DNA from: Methylobacterium aerolatum | Lineage (GTDB): Bacteria; Pseudomonadota; Alphaproteobacteria; Rhizobiales; Beijerinckiaceae | Reading direction: 5' to 3' | NCBI RefSeq assembly: GCF_022179085.1 | Contig: NZ_BPQE01000004.1 | Span: forward strand, 124,001-188,000 | Length of the DNA: 64,000 bases | Shown here: positions 47,562 to 57,105 of the stretch, piece after piece | Numbering within the stretch: the stretch's first letter is position 1 | Layout of the letters: each line of letters opens with the position of its first letter | The notes under the pieces: generated by a model | Told to the model about the DNA's origin: nothing | Databases searched by the model: none | Seen by the model: only the letters and a program-made list of their open reading frames with translations | Translations under genes and position numbers: made by a program

Positions 47562-50219
47562 CTAGCCGCGCTTGCGGCCGCCGCCGCCCTTGTATTTGGG
47601 GCGCTGGCCGCCGAGGCCCTGCGTCGAGCGGGCCTTCGGGCGCTCCTGCCAGACGGGGATCTCGCGGTCGGTGCCGGGACCCATGTTGTCGAGGTCGGGC
47701 TTGCTGATCCGGCTGCCCTTCGCACCGTAGCGACCGGCTTCCCGCTCTACGTCGCCCTGGCGGGCCATGGGGTCGTCGGCCACGAGGAGTTCCGTGGCCT
47801 GGAGGCGCTTGAGTTCGTCGCGCAGGCGGGCGGCCTCCTCGAAGTCGAGGTCGGCGGCGGCCGCCCGCATCCGCTTCTCGAGGTCGGCCAGCACCGCCTT
47901 GAGGTTGTGCCCGACCGTCACCGCATCCTTGGCCAGGCCGGTATCCACTTGGACGTGGTCGCGCTCGTAGACGCTGTTGAGGATGTCGGCGATGCCGCGC
48001 TTCACGCTCTGCGGCGTGATGCCGTGCTCCTCGTTGTAGGCGAGCTGCTTCGTCCGGCGCCGCTCGGTCTCGGCCATCGCCCGCTCCATCGAGCCGGTGA
48101 TGGAATCCGCGTAGAGGATGCAGCGGGCGTCGGCATTGCGGGCGGCGCGGCCGATGGTCTGCACCAAAGATGTCTCCGAACGCAGGAAGCCCTCCTTGTC
48201 CGCGTCGAGGATCGCAACGAGGGCGCATTCCGGGATGTCCAACCCCTCGCGCAGCAGGTTGATGCCGATCAACACGTCGAAGGCGCCGAGCCGCAGGTCG
48301 CGGATGATCTCGATTCGCTCCAGCGTGTCGATGTCGGAGTGCATGTAGCGGACGCGCACGCTGTTCTCGTGCAGGTATTCGGTGAGGTCCTCCGCCATGC
48401 GCTTGGTCAGCGTGGTCACCAGCGTGCGGTAGCCCGCCTGGGCGACGGCCTTCACCTCGCCGAGCAGATCGTCCACCTGGCTGCGGGCGGGGCGGATCTC
48501 GATCACCGGGTCCACGAGGCCGGTGGGGCGGATGACCTGCTCCGCGAAGACGCCGCCGGTCTGCTCCATCTCCCACTTGCCCGGCGTCGCCGAGACGTGG
48601 ACCGATTGCGGGCGCATCGCGTCCCATTCCTCGAAGCGCAGCGGGCGATTGTCGAGGCATGACGGCAGGCGGAAGCCGTACTCGGCCAGCGTCGCCTTGC
48701 GGCGGAAGTCGCCCCGGTACATGCCGCCGATCTGCGGCACGGTGACGTGGCTCTCGTCGGTGAAGACGATGGCGTTGTCCGGCAGGTACTCGAACAGGGT
48801 CGGCGGCGGCTCGCCGGGCTTCCGGCCGGTCAGGTAGCGGGAATAGTTCTCGATGCCGTTGCAGGAGCCCGTGGCCTCGATCATCTCGATGTCGAAGGTG
48901 CAGCGCTGGTCGATGCGCTGCGCCTCGATGAGACGGCCCATCTTCGTCAGCTCCTCGATCCGGCCGTTCAACTCGGTCTTGATGCCCTTGATCGCCTGCT
49001 GCAGGGTCGGGCGCGGCGTCACGTAGTGCGAGTTGGCGTAGACCTTCACGAACTTGAGGTCGCTGATCTTCTTGCCGGTCAGCGGGTCGAACTCGACGAT
49101 GCTCTCGACCTCGTCGCCGAACAGGCCGATCCGCCAGCCGCGATCCTCCAAGTGGGCGGGCCACAGCTCGATCGAATCGCCGCGCACCCGGAAGGTGCCG
49201 CGGGCGAAATCCGACTGGATGCGCTTGTACTGGAGCGCCACGAGGTCGGCCACGAGCTGGCGCTGCTCGATCCGCTCGTTGAGGCTCACGGTGAATGACA
49301 TCGCCGTATAGGTCTCGACGGAGCCGATACCGTAGATGCACGACACCGAGGCGACGATGATCACGTCGTCCCGCTCCAGCAGGGCGCGGGTGGCCGAGTG
49401 GCGCATCCGGTCGATCTGCTCGTTGATCGAGGATTCCTTCTCGATGAACGTGTCGGAGCGCGGGACGTAGGCCTCCGGCTGGTAGTAATCGTAGTAGGAG
49501 ACGAAATACTCCACGGCGTTGTCGGGGAAGAAGGCCTTGAACTCGCCGTAGAGCTGCGCCGCCAGCGTCTTGTTCGGCGCGAGGATCAGCGCCGGGCGCT
49601 GCGTCTCCTCGATGATCTTGGCCATGGTGAATGTCTTGCCCGAGCCGGTGACGCCAAGCAGCACCTGATCGCGCTCGTTCGCCTTCACCCCCGCCACGAG
49701 CTCCGCGATGGCGGTGGGCTGGTCGCCAGCGGGCGAGAATTCCGATTTCAGGGAGAAGCGGACGCCGCCCTCCGACTTCTGCGGCCGGTCCGGCCGGTGC
49801 GGCCGCCACATCTCGCCGTTCTTGAACAGCGGGTTGCCCTCGGTGAGCAGCTTTTCCAGCGCCGTGACGGTGGCGGAGGCGCCGTCCGAGGCGACGGGCT
49901 CCCCGTCGGACAGCCCGGCCGGGGCGGGACCGTCCTCCGGCGCCGCGAGGCCCAGCGCCTGGGCGAGCTTCGGGTCGATCTCGGCCGCCTCGCCCACGGT
50001 GTAGCCCGCCTGCGGGGAATCCGCGAAGCCGGTGCGCTTGCGCTTGGCGGACGCCTTGCTGGCGGGGGGCTTGCCCGGCCGGTCGCCGCCGACATCGGGC
50101 GATTTCGGGCGGCCGCGATTCAGGGCGGGGTTCAGCAGCTCGGCGAGGTGCGCGTCGAGGGGCTGGAGGACCGGCTTGTCGGCCTTCGCGGCGGCGCGGG
50201 ACTTCTTGGGAGTCGGCAT
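47562..50219 (-). CDS. uvrB: Excinuclease ABC subunit B (UvrB)
   Basis: 885 aa. Walker [14 protein letters not shown], beta-hairpin region [12 protein letters not shown], helicase motifs through [10 protein letters not shown] and QTIGRAARN, and a C-terminal UvrC-binding UVR motif ([28 protein letters not shown]). UvrB verifies lesions handed over by UvrA and loads UvrC. The N-terminus is extended by about 150 residues with low complexity before [17 protein letters not shown], so the protein is long for UvrB. ATG 50219 is the first start with the extension; no strong SD is visible. Confidence 0.96.
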   Translation of the reverse strand: MPTPKKSRAAAKADKPVLQPLDAHLAELLNPALNRGRPKSPDVGGDRPGKPPASKASAKRKRTGFADSPQAGYTVGEAAEIDPKLAQALGLAAPEDGPAPAGLSDGEPVASDGASATVTALEKLLTEGNPLFKNGEMWRPHRPDRPQKSEGGVRFSLKSEFSPAGDQPTAIAELVAGVKANERDQVLLGVTGSGKTFTMAKIIEETQRPALILAPNKTLAAQLYGEFKAFFPDNAVEYFVSYYDYYQPEAYVPRSDTFIEKESSINEQIDRMRHSATRALLERDDVIIVASVSCIYGIGSVETYTAMSFTVSLNERIEQRQLVADLVALQYKRIQSDFARGTFRVRGDSIELWPAHLEDRGWRIGLFGDEVESIVEFDPLTGKKISDLKFVKVYANSHYVTPRPTLQQAIKGIKTELNGRIEELTKMGRLIEAQRIDQRCTFDIEMIEATGSCNGIENYSRYLTGRKPGEPPPTLFEYLPDNAIVFTDESHVTVPQIGGMYRGDFRRKATLAEYGFRLPSCLDNRPLRFEEWDAMRPQSVHVSATPGKWEMEQTGGVFAEQVIRPTGLVDPVIEIRPARSQVDDLLGEVKAVAQAGYRTLVTTLTKRMAEDLTEYLHENSVRVRYMHSDIDTLERIEIIRDLRLGAFDVLIGINLLREGLDIPECALVAILDADKEGFLRSETSLVQTIGRAARNADARCILYADSITGSMERAMAETERRRTKQLAYNEEHGITPQSVKRGIADILNSVYERDHVQVDTGLAKDAVTVGHNLKAVLADLEKRMRAAAADLDFEEAARLRDELKRLQATELLVADDPMARQGDVEREAGRYGAKGSRISKPDLDNMGPGTDREIPVWQERPKARSTQGLGGQRPKYKGGGGRKRG

Positions 50220-50417
50220 ACCGGTAATATGGGCCGGCCGCACGCCCGGGCAAAGATCGGCGCGCCGGTTTCGCGGCCCGTTCGATCCGCCGGACGGGCT
50301 CCCCCGTGCGACCGAATACGCGCGACAAACACCACTCCAGGTTCGGGGCGGGTCCTTGCGACCGGAGAGTCCGCGCGGTACTTGGCGGTGCAAAGTCTTC
50401 GCCAGGGAGTTGAGTCG

Positions 50418-51035
50418 ATGCGCGACCTCGACAGGGCGCTGGCCGATATCGTGGCGATCCGTTCGCAGATCGCCCGGGACACGGCGTTCCGTGGGCTCGG
50501 CTCGGCCACGGTGGCGGCCACGGGGGGAATCGCCCTCGCCGCGGCGGTGGGACAGGCCGTGCTGATCGGCGACCTCGACAAGCGGCCCGGCCTGTTCTTC
50601 GGCATCTGGATCGCCACGGCGCTCATCGCCTTCGCGCTGATCGGCGTCGAAGCCATGCGCCGGACGCGGCGCCTCCATTCCGGCCTCGCCGACGCCATGG
50701 TGTGGAACGCCATCGAAGGCTTCCTGCCGGCGGCCGGGGCCGGCGCCTGCCTCGGCCTCGTCATCGCCCGCTTCGCACCCGAGGAAATCTGGATGCTGCC
50801 CGGCCTGTGGCAGGCGATGGTGGGCCTCGGCCTGTTCGCCTCTTCCCGGATCCTGCCCCGGGCGGTGCAGGGCGTCGGCGCATGGTATCTGCTCACGGGC
50901 CTCACCGGCCTCGCCGCCGCCGCCGAGAGCCATGCCCTCTCGCCCTGGATGATGGGCCTGCCCTTCGTCGTCGGCCAGGCCGCCCTCGCCCTCGTCATCC
51001 ACCGTGCCGCCGGAGCATCCGATGGCGATCTCTGA
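50418..51035 (+). CDS. Multi-spanning membrane protein of unknown function
   Basis: 205 aa from ATG 50418 (AGGGAG upstream). Five or six hydrophobic segments (for example [55 protein letters not shown]) predict an inner-membrane protein. No family recognised. It overlaps the winged-helix regulator by 14 nt, so the regulator probably senses or controls this protein's state or gene (inferred). Confidence 0.75.
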   Translation: MRDLDRALADIVAIRSQIARDTAFRGLGSATVAATGGIALAAAVGQAVLIGDLDKRPGLFFGIWIATALIAFALIGVEAMRRTRRLHSGLADAMVWNAIEGFLPAAGAGACLGLVIARFAPEEIWMLPGLWQAMVGLGLFASSRILPRAVQGVGAWYLLTGLTGLAAAAESHALSPWMMGLPFVVGQAALALVIHRAAGASDGDL

Positions 51036-51411
51036 CCGGACGGCCGGCCGATTCTCCTACGAGGGGCTGGACCGCATCATCCACGAGCGGGCCCGCCTCA
51101 GCGTGCTCACCTCCCTGGCGGCGCATCCGAAGGGCCTGCCCTTTCCCGACCTGCGGCGGCTTTGCGGCCTGACGGACGGCAACCTCAGCCGGCATCTCTC
51201 CGTTCTCAGCGAGGCGGACCTCGTCAGCTTGGAGAAGGGCGTGTTCCAGAACCGGCCGCAAACCCTCTGCCGTCTCACCCCGGTGGGCCGCGAGCGCTTC
51301 CTCGGCTACCTCGCCGTCCTGGAGCGGGTGGTGCGCGACGCCGCCCGCGCCTCCGGGCCGCTCGGCGAGACGGTTGTTCCTGGGCTCGACCCCGCGACCA
51401 AACCCGTGTGA
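51022..51411 (+). CDS. Winged-helix transcriptional regulator (HTH_27 type)
   Basis: 129 aa from ATG 51022 (GGAG 6 nt upstream). A wHTH domain ([54 protein letters not shown]) with the wing near [24 protein letters not shown] resembles the HTH_27/MarR-like group. It is translated with the upstream membrane protein. The ligand is unknown; it is likely to autoregulate (inferred). Confidence 0.8.
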   Translation: MAISDRTAGRFSYEGLDRIIHERARLSVLTSLAAHPKGLPFPDLRRLCGLTDGNLSRHLSVLSEADLVSLEKGVFQNRPQTLCRLTPVGRERFLGYLAVLERVVRDAARASGPLGETVVPGLDPATKPV

Positions 51412-51490
51412 TTCCACGAGTGCGATCAGCCAGCGTTAATCTGGTTTCATTAATCCTTTGCCCGCCGCCGTCACGTCCGGAGACTTTACG

Positions 51491-52213
51491 ATGCAAAGCG
51501 AAGCGGAGGCCCGCGCCCTGCACGCCGCGATCATCATGGACGGCAACGGCCGGTGGGCCACGTCGCGCGGCCTGCCCCGCATCGCCGGGCATCGCCGGGG
51601 CGTCGAGGCGATCCGCAAGACGGCCGAGGCCTGCCCCGATCTCGGCATCGGCACGCTGACGCTCTACGCCTTCTCCGCCGACAACTGGCAGCGTCCGGCC
51701 GACGAGGTCGGCGGCCTGATGCGCCTGCTGCGCAGCTACCTCCGCAACGAGACCCAGCGCCTCGCCCGCACCGGCACCCGCCTCAGTGTCGTCGGCCGCC
51801 GGGACCGGCTGCCCGCCGGCATCCCGGAGGCGATCGAGGCGGCCGAGGCGGCGACCGCCGAAGGGCGCCGCCTGCACCTGCGCATCTGCGTCGATTATTC
51901 CGCGCGGGACGCGATCATCGCGGCGGCCCGCCAACTCGCGGGCGGCGAGGCCACCCGGGAGAGCTTCGGCGCCCTGGTGGCCGGTGAGATGCACGGCTCG
52001 CCGGTGGAGGTGGATCTCCTCATCCGAACCGGCGGTGAGAAACGCCTCTCCGACTTCCTCCTGTGGGAGGCGGCCTATGCCGAGTTGCACTTCACGGAGC
52101 GGATGTGGCCCGATTTCGGGGAGCAGGACCTCGCGGCGGCCGTCTCCGACTTCGCCTCCCGCGACCGCCGCTTCGGCGGCCTGAAGCCCTCCGGCGTAAT
52201 GGTGGCGGCATAG
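51491..52213 (+). CDS. Isoprenyl transferase (UppS-family, cis-prenyl)
   Basis: 240 aa. The signature [10 protein letters not shown] (catalytic Asp at about 17), [18 protein letters not shown] and [23 protein letters not shown] identify the cis-prenyltransferase family, which makes polyprenyl carrier lipids from IPP and FPP. The usual RTSGExR reads RTGGEKR. No cell-wall precursor genes (dxr, cdsA) are beside it, so this may be a second copy rather than the essential UppS. ATG 51491 is chosen; TTG 51458 is possible. Confidence 0.88.
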   Translation: MQSEAEARALHAAIIMDGNGRWATSRGLPRIAGHRRGVEAIRKTAEACPDLGIGTLTLYAFSADNWQRPADEVGGLMRLLRSYLRNETQRLARTGTRLSVVGRRDRLPAGIPEAIEAAEAATAEGRRLHLRICVDYSARDAIIAAARQLAGGEATRESFGALVAGEMHGSPVEVDLLIRTGGEKRLSDFLLWEAAYAELHFTERMWPDFGEQDLAAAVSDFASRDRRFGGLKPSGVMVAA

Positions 52214-52242
52214 GCGGCGGCGACATCGCTTCTTCCCACCTC

Positions 52243-52335
52243 CGTCTTTGCGAGCGCAGCGAAGCAATCCAGGGTTGCGCCACCGTCGGAAACGGCCCTT
52301 TGCCCTGGATTGCTTCGCTGCGCTCGCAAAGACGC
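52243..52335. repeat. REP-like palindrome, copy 5
   Basis: Same family as at 1889; its loop (CCACCGTCGGAAACGGCC) is the reverse complement of the loop in copy 1, so the element occurs in both orientations. It lies after the isoprenyl transferase gene. Confidence 0.85.
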
Positions 52336-52396
52336 GGAGGGCTTCAGGAGCCGCCGGGACCTCCTGCCAGACACTGAAGTGCCGCTGCGCGAAGGT

Positions 52397-52451
52397 GCCT
52401 CGAAGGAGGGTTCCAGAGCGGGCCGCGATCCCTGGAGCCCTCCTTCGAGGC
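52397..52451. repeat. Second inverted repeat family
   Basis: GCCTCGAAGGAGGGTTCCAG (52397-52416) and CTGGAGCCCTCCTTCGAGGC (52432-52451), 20-bp arms with one mismatch and a 15-nt loop. It is unrelated to the REP family and lies in the 437-nt gap before coaBC. The rest of that gap (52336-52396 and 52452-52650) holds no gene. Confidence 0.75.
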
Positions 52452-52650
52452 CTCCGCTGCGCTCCGGCACCTCAGGATGAGGTCGTGCAGGGGAAAGAGG
52501 CTGACTTTCCGGCCAGGCTCTCAGGATGAGGGTGGCGGGGTTGGCGCGAGGGCCTTTTCGGTCGGGCGCTGAGATGACAAAGCGGGTTTGACGGCAGGGC
52601 CGCCCTGCGCCGCTTGACGTCGCCGTTCCCTCGGGCAGAGGCTTGCCGCC

Positions 52651-53925
52651 ATGAGCCAGCCCCTCGCCCGCCGCCGGATCCTCCTCGTCATCGGCGGGGG
52701 CATCGCCGCCTACAAGTCCCTCGACCTGATCCGCCGCCTGCGCGAGCGCGGCGCCAGCGTCTGTCCCGTCCTGACGGCGGGGGCGCAGGAATTCGTGACG
52801 CCGCTGGCCGCCGCCGCGCTCGCCGGGGAGCGGGCGCATACGGACCTGTTCGACCGGGCGAACGAAGCCGAGATCGGCCACATCAAGCTCGCCCGGCAGG
52901 CGGATGCGGTGGTCGTCGCCCCCGCCACCGCCGACCTGATGGCGCGGATGGCCGGGGGGCACGCCCCCGACCTGGCCTGCACCATCCTGATGGCCACGAC
53001 CCTGCCGATCCTCATCGCCCCGGCAATGAACGTGCAGATGTGGGCGCATCCGGCCACGAAGCGGAACCTCGCGACCCTGCAGGGGGACGGCGTTCGCGTC
53101 GTCGGCCCCAATGCCGGAGCCATGGCAGAGCCCGAATCGGGGCCGGGCCGTATGGCGGAGCCGGTGGAGATTGCCGAGGCCGTCGCGCGGATGCTCGACG
53201 AGTCCCAGGGCGAGCGGCCCGGCCTCGGCTTCCTCGCGGGGCGCGCCGCGCCGCAGGAGGCCCGGCCCCTCGAAGGGCGGCGGGTGCTCGTGACCTCCGG
53301 TCCGACGCACGAGCCCATCGACCCCGTGCGCTACCTCGCCAACCGGTCCTCCGGCCGCCAGGGCCACGCCATCGCCGAGGCGGCGGCGCGGGCGGGCGCC
53401 GTGGTGACGCTGGTCTCAGGACCCGTCACCCTCCCCGATCCGGCGGGGGTGGCGGTGGTGCGCGTCGAGACCGCGCGGGAGATGCTGACCGCCGTCGAGG
53501 CCGCGCTGCCCGCCGACATCGCGATCTTCGCCGCCGCGGTCGCGGATTGGCGCCCCGAGAGCGAGGCGACGACCAAGAAGATCAAGAAGGACGGATCCGG
53601 CCCCGCGCCCCTCGCGCTGGCCGAGAACCCCGACATCCTCGCCACCATCGCCCACCGGAGCGAGGGCCGCCCCGGCCTCGTGGTCGGCTTCGCGGCCGAG
53701 ACCGATTCCGTGATCGATCACGCCCGCGCCAAGATCGCCCGGAAGGGCTGCGACCTCATCGTGGCCAACGACGTCTCCGCCGAGGGTGCGGTGATGGGAG
53801 GGGCGGACAACACCGTCCACCTGATCGGCCGGGACGGCGCGGTGGAATCCTGGCCCAAGGCGGCGAAGGACGAGGTGGCCCGGCGGCTGGTGGCGCGGTT
53901 CGGGGAGATGGTCGCCGGATCTTGA
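52651..53925 (+). CDS. coaBC: CoaBC: phosphopantothenoylcysteine decarboxylase/synthetase
   Basis: 424 aa, bifunctional. The N-terminal flavoprotein decarboxylase (LLVIGGGIAAYKSLDLIRRL, PATADLMARMAGGHAPDL, PAMNVQMW) is fused to the C-terminal ligase (VTSGPTHEPIDPVRYLANRSSGRQGHAIAEAA, KIKKDG, ANDVSAEGAVMGG). It carries out two steps of coenzyme A synthesis from 4'-phosphopantothenate. No other coenzyme A gene is nearby. Confidence 0.96.
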   Translation: MSQPLARRRILLVIGGGIAAYKSLDLIRRLRERGASVCPVLTAGAQEFVTPLAAAALAGERAHTDLFDRANEAEIGHIKLARQADAVVVAPATADLMARMAGGHAPDLACTILMATTLPILIAPAMNVQMWAHPATKRNLATLQGDGVRVVGPNAGAMAEPESGPGRMAEPVEIAEAVARMLDESQGERPGLGFLAGRAAPQEARPLEGRRVLVTSGPTHEPIDPVRYLANRSSGRQGHAIAEAAARAGAVVTLVSGPVTLPDPAGVAVVRVETAREMLTAVEAALPADIAIFAAAVADWRPESEATTKKIKKDGSGPAPLALAENPDILATIAHRSEGRPGLVVGFAAETDSVIDHARAKIARKGCDLIVANDVSAEGAVMGGADNTVHLIGRDGAVESWPKAAKDEVARRLVARFGEMVAGS

Positions 53926-53934
53926 CGACGAAGC

Positions 53935-54027
53935 CGTCATTGCGAGCGCAGCGAAGCAATCCAAAGTAGCGCCACCGTCGGAAGCGTCCCGCGTCCCTGG
54001 AGTGCTTCGCTGCGCTCGCAATGACGG
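53935..54027. repeat. REP-like palindrome, copy 6
   Basis: Same family as at 1889 (GCGAGCGCAGCGAAGCAATCC ... GCTTCGCTGCGCTCGC). It fills the convergent gap between coaBC and the small gene at 54035. Confidence 0.85.
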
Positions 54028-54034
54028 GCGGGTG

Positions 54035-54259
54035 TCACGCCGCCTCCAAGAACTCCACCTCCGCATAAGCCTCCACCGCATCGAGCACGGCGGTCAGCCG
54101 TGCGACCCAGGCGGCGATCTCGGGGGGGAACAGCACGGCGGGTTCGAGGCCGAAGGCGGTGTCCAGCGCCGGCATGATGCTCGCCAGGATCGGGTGACGC
54201 GGTGTCTCCGAAGCGGGGCTGGGCGGGACGAGGGCGGGGAAGGCCCGGATGGCGAGCAT
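54035..54259 (-). CDS. Small hypothetical protein
   Basis: 74 aa from ATG 54259. Alanine-rich and acidic at the C-terminus (VEAYAEVEFLEAA), with an FPPEIAAWVARLTAVLDAVEAY helix. No signal or motif recognised. It may be real because it sits cleanly after a REP element, but the evidence is weak. The following 231 nt (54260-54490) contain only a fragment of REP-like sequence near 54374-54400. Confidence 0.4.
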   Translation of the reverse strand: MLAIRAFPALVPPSPASETPRHPILASIMPALDTAFGLEPAVLFPPEIAAWVARLTAVLDAVEAYAEVEFLEAA

Positions 54260-54490
54260 GGAGGGGATCGTCCGCTGGGAACGCCCCGCGATCGAGGCGC
54301 ACGCTCAAGCTAGGAAGCGCCGGTTGAACGCTGGCTGAAGGATCGAGGCTCGTCCCCAGGCGACGGCTGGAATCGTCGAGGCTCGCGCTCGCAATGACGA
54401 TGAGCAGGGCGACGGGATTTGCGCGGGCGCATCCCCTCCCCTAGAAGCCCCCCGACAGCCGGCGCAGCGACGCCGGCTCAGGGAGAGACC

Positions 54491-54910
54491 ATGCCCCGCC
54501 TGTCCATCCTCGCCGGAGCCGCACTGATCGCCATGACCGCATCCGCCAACGCCGCCGAGACCGTCACCACGCCCTCCGGGCTCAAGTACCAGGACGAGGT
54601 CGTGGGCACCGGCCCCGCGCCCAAGGCCGGGCAGCAGGTGACCGTCCAGTACACCGGCTGGCTCGATGAGGGCGGCAAGAAGGGCAAGAAGTTCGATTCG
54701 TCCCGCGACCGCAACCAGCCCTTCTCCTTCACCATCGGCGCCGGCCAGGTGATCCAGGGCTGGGACGAGGGCGTGATGTCGATGAAGACGGGCGGCCGCC
54801 GCACCCTCATCATCCCGCCGCAGCTCGGCTACGGCGCCCGCGGCGCCGGCGGCGTGATTCCGCCGAACGCGACCCTGATCTTCGACGTCGAGCTCCTCGG
54901 CGCCAAGTGA
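54491..54910 (+). CDS. FKBP-type peptidyl-prolyl isomerase, exported
   Basis: 139 aa. Signal peptide [18 protein letters not shown], then one FKBP domain with [38 protein letters not shown] and [25 protein letters not shown] folding helper in the periplasm. GGGAGAG lies just upstream of ATG 54491. It ends 52 nt before the jetA-like gene in the same direction; a functional link is not obvious. Confidence 0.92.
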   Translation: MPRLSILAGAALIAMTASANAAETVTTPSGLKYQDEVVGTGPAPKAGQQVTVQYTGWLDEGGKKGKKFDSSRDRNQPFSFTIGAGQVIQGWDEGVMSMKTGGRRTLIIPPQLGYGARGAGGVIPPNATLIFDVELLGAK

Positions 54911-54962
54911 TCGGCGCGAAGTAAGACGACCGGCTGCGCGGACAACCGGGGCCCGTTTTCCC

Positions 54963-56345
54963 ATGCTGTTCGCGCAGCTCTCCGACGATCTCTTCCGGCC
55001 GCTCGCCTCGCCGAGCCGCGCCTTCAACGCCGCCTTGCTGCTGCACCTTCACCGCAGGGTGCTCGGCGCCGAGCCGGTTCGTAAAGCCGAGCTCCTGGCC
55101 GAAATCGGCGACTTCGCCGCCGGCTGGACGGAGCCCGAGGTCCACGGCGACGAGCCGGTGCCGCCGGACCCGGTGGAGCGCCGGGCGGTGCCCTACCGCC
55201 GCCTCGTCGAGACCGGCTGGCTGATCGAGCGCCGGGAGCGCTACGTCCCCGTGGTCGAATTCGACCCGGAGGCGCGCCTCCTCCTCGAAGAGTTGTCCCG
55301 CCTGGAGCGCGGCGAGACCCGCTCCTACGGCGGCGCGGTGCTCGACGTGCTCGGCGGCCTGGAAAGCGCGCTCGCCGACCCCGCCAACCGCTCCGAGTCG
55401 CTCGCCAACGCCGCCCGCGCGGCGGACGGGTTCCTCGCCCATGTCCGCGGGTTGGCGGCGGGAATGCGCAAGGTCGAGGAGCGCATCCTGCGCGAACCCG
55501 ACCGGGCGGCTTCCTTCCGCCTGTTCTTCGAGGAGTTCGTGGAGCGGCACCTGATCCGCGATTACCGGACGCTCCACACCCGCTTCAACCCGTTCCGCTT
55601 CCGCGCCAGCGTCGTGCGTCTCGCCCACCGGGCGCTCGGAGACGCCCTCGGCGTGCGCGCGCTCGCCGAGGGGGCGGTGCGCGAGGGCCGGGCCGCCGAC
55701 CTCGTGGCGGGCGAACGCACCGTACGGGCCGACCTCTCCCAGATCCTCACGGTGTTCGAGGGCGTCGACACCCACCTCGATGCCGTCGATGCGGTGGTGG
55801 CCCGGCTGGAGCGGCGGATCGGCGCGACCCTGCGCTACGCCGAGGCACCCGATCCCGGCACCACCGAGCGCATCGCCGCCCTCCTCCAGGCGGTGGGCGA
55901 GGCGGACGAGGCCCCCGACGTGGCCGCCGACCTCTCTCTCCTGCGCCCGCCCATCGGCGAGCCGCATCTTCAGACGCCACGGACGCGCAAGCTCGAGATC
56001 GTCATCGAGGCCCTGCCCGACCTCGACCTCGACCCGGCGGTGGATGCCTTCGCCGCCGCCAAGGCCGACTTCCGCCGCCGGGTGACGGTGACGCCGGAGC
56101 GGATGCGCGACTTCGTGGAGGATCGCCTCGCCGGAGGCGCTCCGCTCCGGGGATCGGGCCTCGCCATCGCCGACGTGGATGAGTTCGTGGTGTTCCAGCG
56201 CCTGCGGGAGATCGACCTCCTGTTCGAGGGCCAACTCGCGCGCGACTACGCCGTCACCCACCTCACCGAACGGCTGACCAACGGCTGGCTCGACTGTCCC
56301 GATTTCGTGGTGGAGCGCCGGGACCGAGGATCGTCCCATGCTTGA
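54963..56345 (+). CDS. jetA: JetA/MksF-like subunit of a Wadjet-type SMC complex
   Basis: 460 aa. The N-terminus (LFAQLSDDLFRPLASPSRAFNAALLLHLHRRV) matches the JetA family pattern. A winged-helix-like region follows (VPYRRLVETGWLIERRERYVPVVEFDPEA), and the rest is mostly helical. JetA-type proteins are the kleisins of SMC-like anti-plasmid (Wadjet) or MksBEF condensin complexes. It overlaps jetB by 8 nt. The family match is by eye; subtype uncertain. Confidence 0.8.
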   Translation: MLFAQLSDDLFRPLASPSRAFNAALLLHLHRRVLGAEPVRKAELLAEIGDFAAGWTEPEVHGDEPVPPDPVERRAVPYRRLVETGWLIERRERYVPVVEFDPEARLLLEELSRLERGETRSYGGAVLDVLGGLESALADPANRSESLANAARAADGFLAHVRGLAAGMRKVEERILREPDRAASFRLFFEEFVERHLIRDYRTLHTRFNPFRFRASVVRLAHRALGDALGVRALAEGAVREGRAADLVAGERTVRADLSQILTVFEGVDTHLDAVDAVVARLERRIGATLRYAEAPDPGTTERIAALLQAVGEADEAPDVAADLSLLRPPIGEPHLQTPRTRKLEIVIEALPDLDLDPAVDAFAAAKADFRRRVTVTPERMRDFVEDRLAGGAPLRGSGLAIADVDEFVVFQRLREIDLLFEGQLARDYAVTHLTERLTNGWLDCPDFVVERRDRGSSHA

Positions 56346-56961
56346 GCCCTTCCGCGCCATCATCGACGGCGACGAGCCCCCGCCCCCCGGCAGCCGCGCC
56401 CCGGACGCCGAGGAGTTGATCCGGTCTCTTCAAGTGATGCTCAAAGCGCAGGTGATCTACGCCGACACGCCCGGCATCGGCCGAACCTACGAGCTGGCAA
56501 GGCATTACGCGCCGTTCTTCACGGATTACTTCGCCTGCCTCGGCTACGGCATGACGATTGCCCACCGGGACCAGATGGTGTCCCTCGGCCCTGCCCCGGA
56601 CGCGCCGCGCTACGACATGGCGGGCGAGCGCCTACGCAAGGACGAGACCCTGGTGCTGCTTGCCCTGCGTCTGCTCTACGAGGAGGGGCTGCGGGACGCC
56701 CGTGTCGGCACGGACGGCATCGTCGAATGCACCACGGACGAGATCGTGGAAAAGATCCGCACCGCCGCCCGCAACGACCCGCCGGAGGAGGCGCGCCTCG
56801 GCGAGATCCTCCGCCTCGTCGCCCGCCGGGGCGGCCTCAAGCTCGGTGAGCGCGACCGGATCGAGCGGGTCACGCCGCTGGCCCTTCTGCCGGGCCTCGC
56901 CGTGCTGGCCTCCGACGCCTGGATGGAGCGGCTGCGGGGTTGGGCCGATGCGCGGGGGTGA
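56338..56961 (+). CDS. jetB: JetB/MksE-like subunit of the SMC complex
   Basis: 207 aa with the layout of JetB/MksE proteins: ELIRSLQVMLKAQVIYADTPGIGRTYELARHYAPFFTDYFACLGYGM forms the kleisin-binding winged helices, and the C-terminal ARRGGLKLGERDRIERVTPLALLPGL is the second one. It is translationally coupled to jetA and followed, after a 144-nt gap with a palindrome, by jetC. Confidence 0.78.
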   Translation: MLEPFRAIIDGDEPPPPGSRAPDAEELIRSLQVMLKAQVIYADTPGIGRTYELARHYAPFFTDYFACLGYGMTIAHRDQMVSLGPAPDAPRYDMAGERLRKDETLVLLALRLLYEEGLRDARVGTDGIVECTTDEIVEKIRTAARNDPPEEARLGEILRLVARRGGLKLGERDRIERVTPLALLPGLAVLASDAWMERLRGWADARG

Positions 56962-56977
56962 GGTGCGCGCAGTCCCC

Positions 56978-57078
56978 CTCCCCCTTGTGGGGAGGGGTCG
57001 GGGGTCGGGGAGGTTCAGAAGGCACCGCCTCGCTCGGTTCGGAACCACCCCCACCCCGACCCTCCCCACAAGGGGGAG
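56978..57078. repeat. Palindromic repeat between jetB and jetC
   Basis: Arms of about 25 bp, at 56978-57003 (CTCCCCCTTGTGGGGAGG...) and 57054-57078 (complement), with one extra G on the left and a 50-nt loop. It could form a strong stem in the jetABC transcript and uncouple jetC from jetAB. A third repeat family in this window. Confidence 0.8.
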
Positions 57079-57105
57079 TCAGAGCGTCGTGCGAATGAGC
57101 GCCTT

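Noticed and set aside
47419-50328. A 969-codon open frame on the minus strand overlapping uvrB
   Set aside because: Out-of-frame shadow of uvrB; Arg/Pro-rich with no motif, whereas the uvrB frame carries all helicase motifs.
51432-51452. A CtrA site upstream of the isoprenyl transferase
   Set aside because: The two TTAA half-sites are spaced 10 nt apart rather than 7, so they do not fit the consensus.
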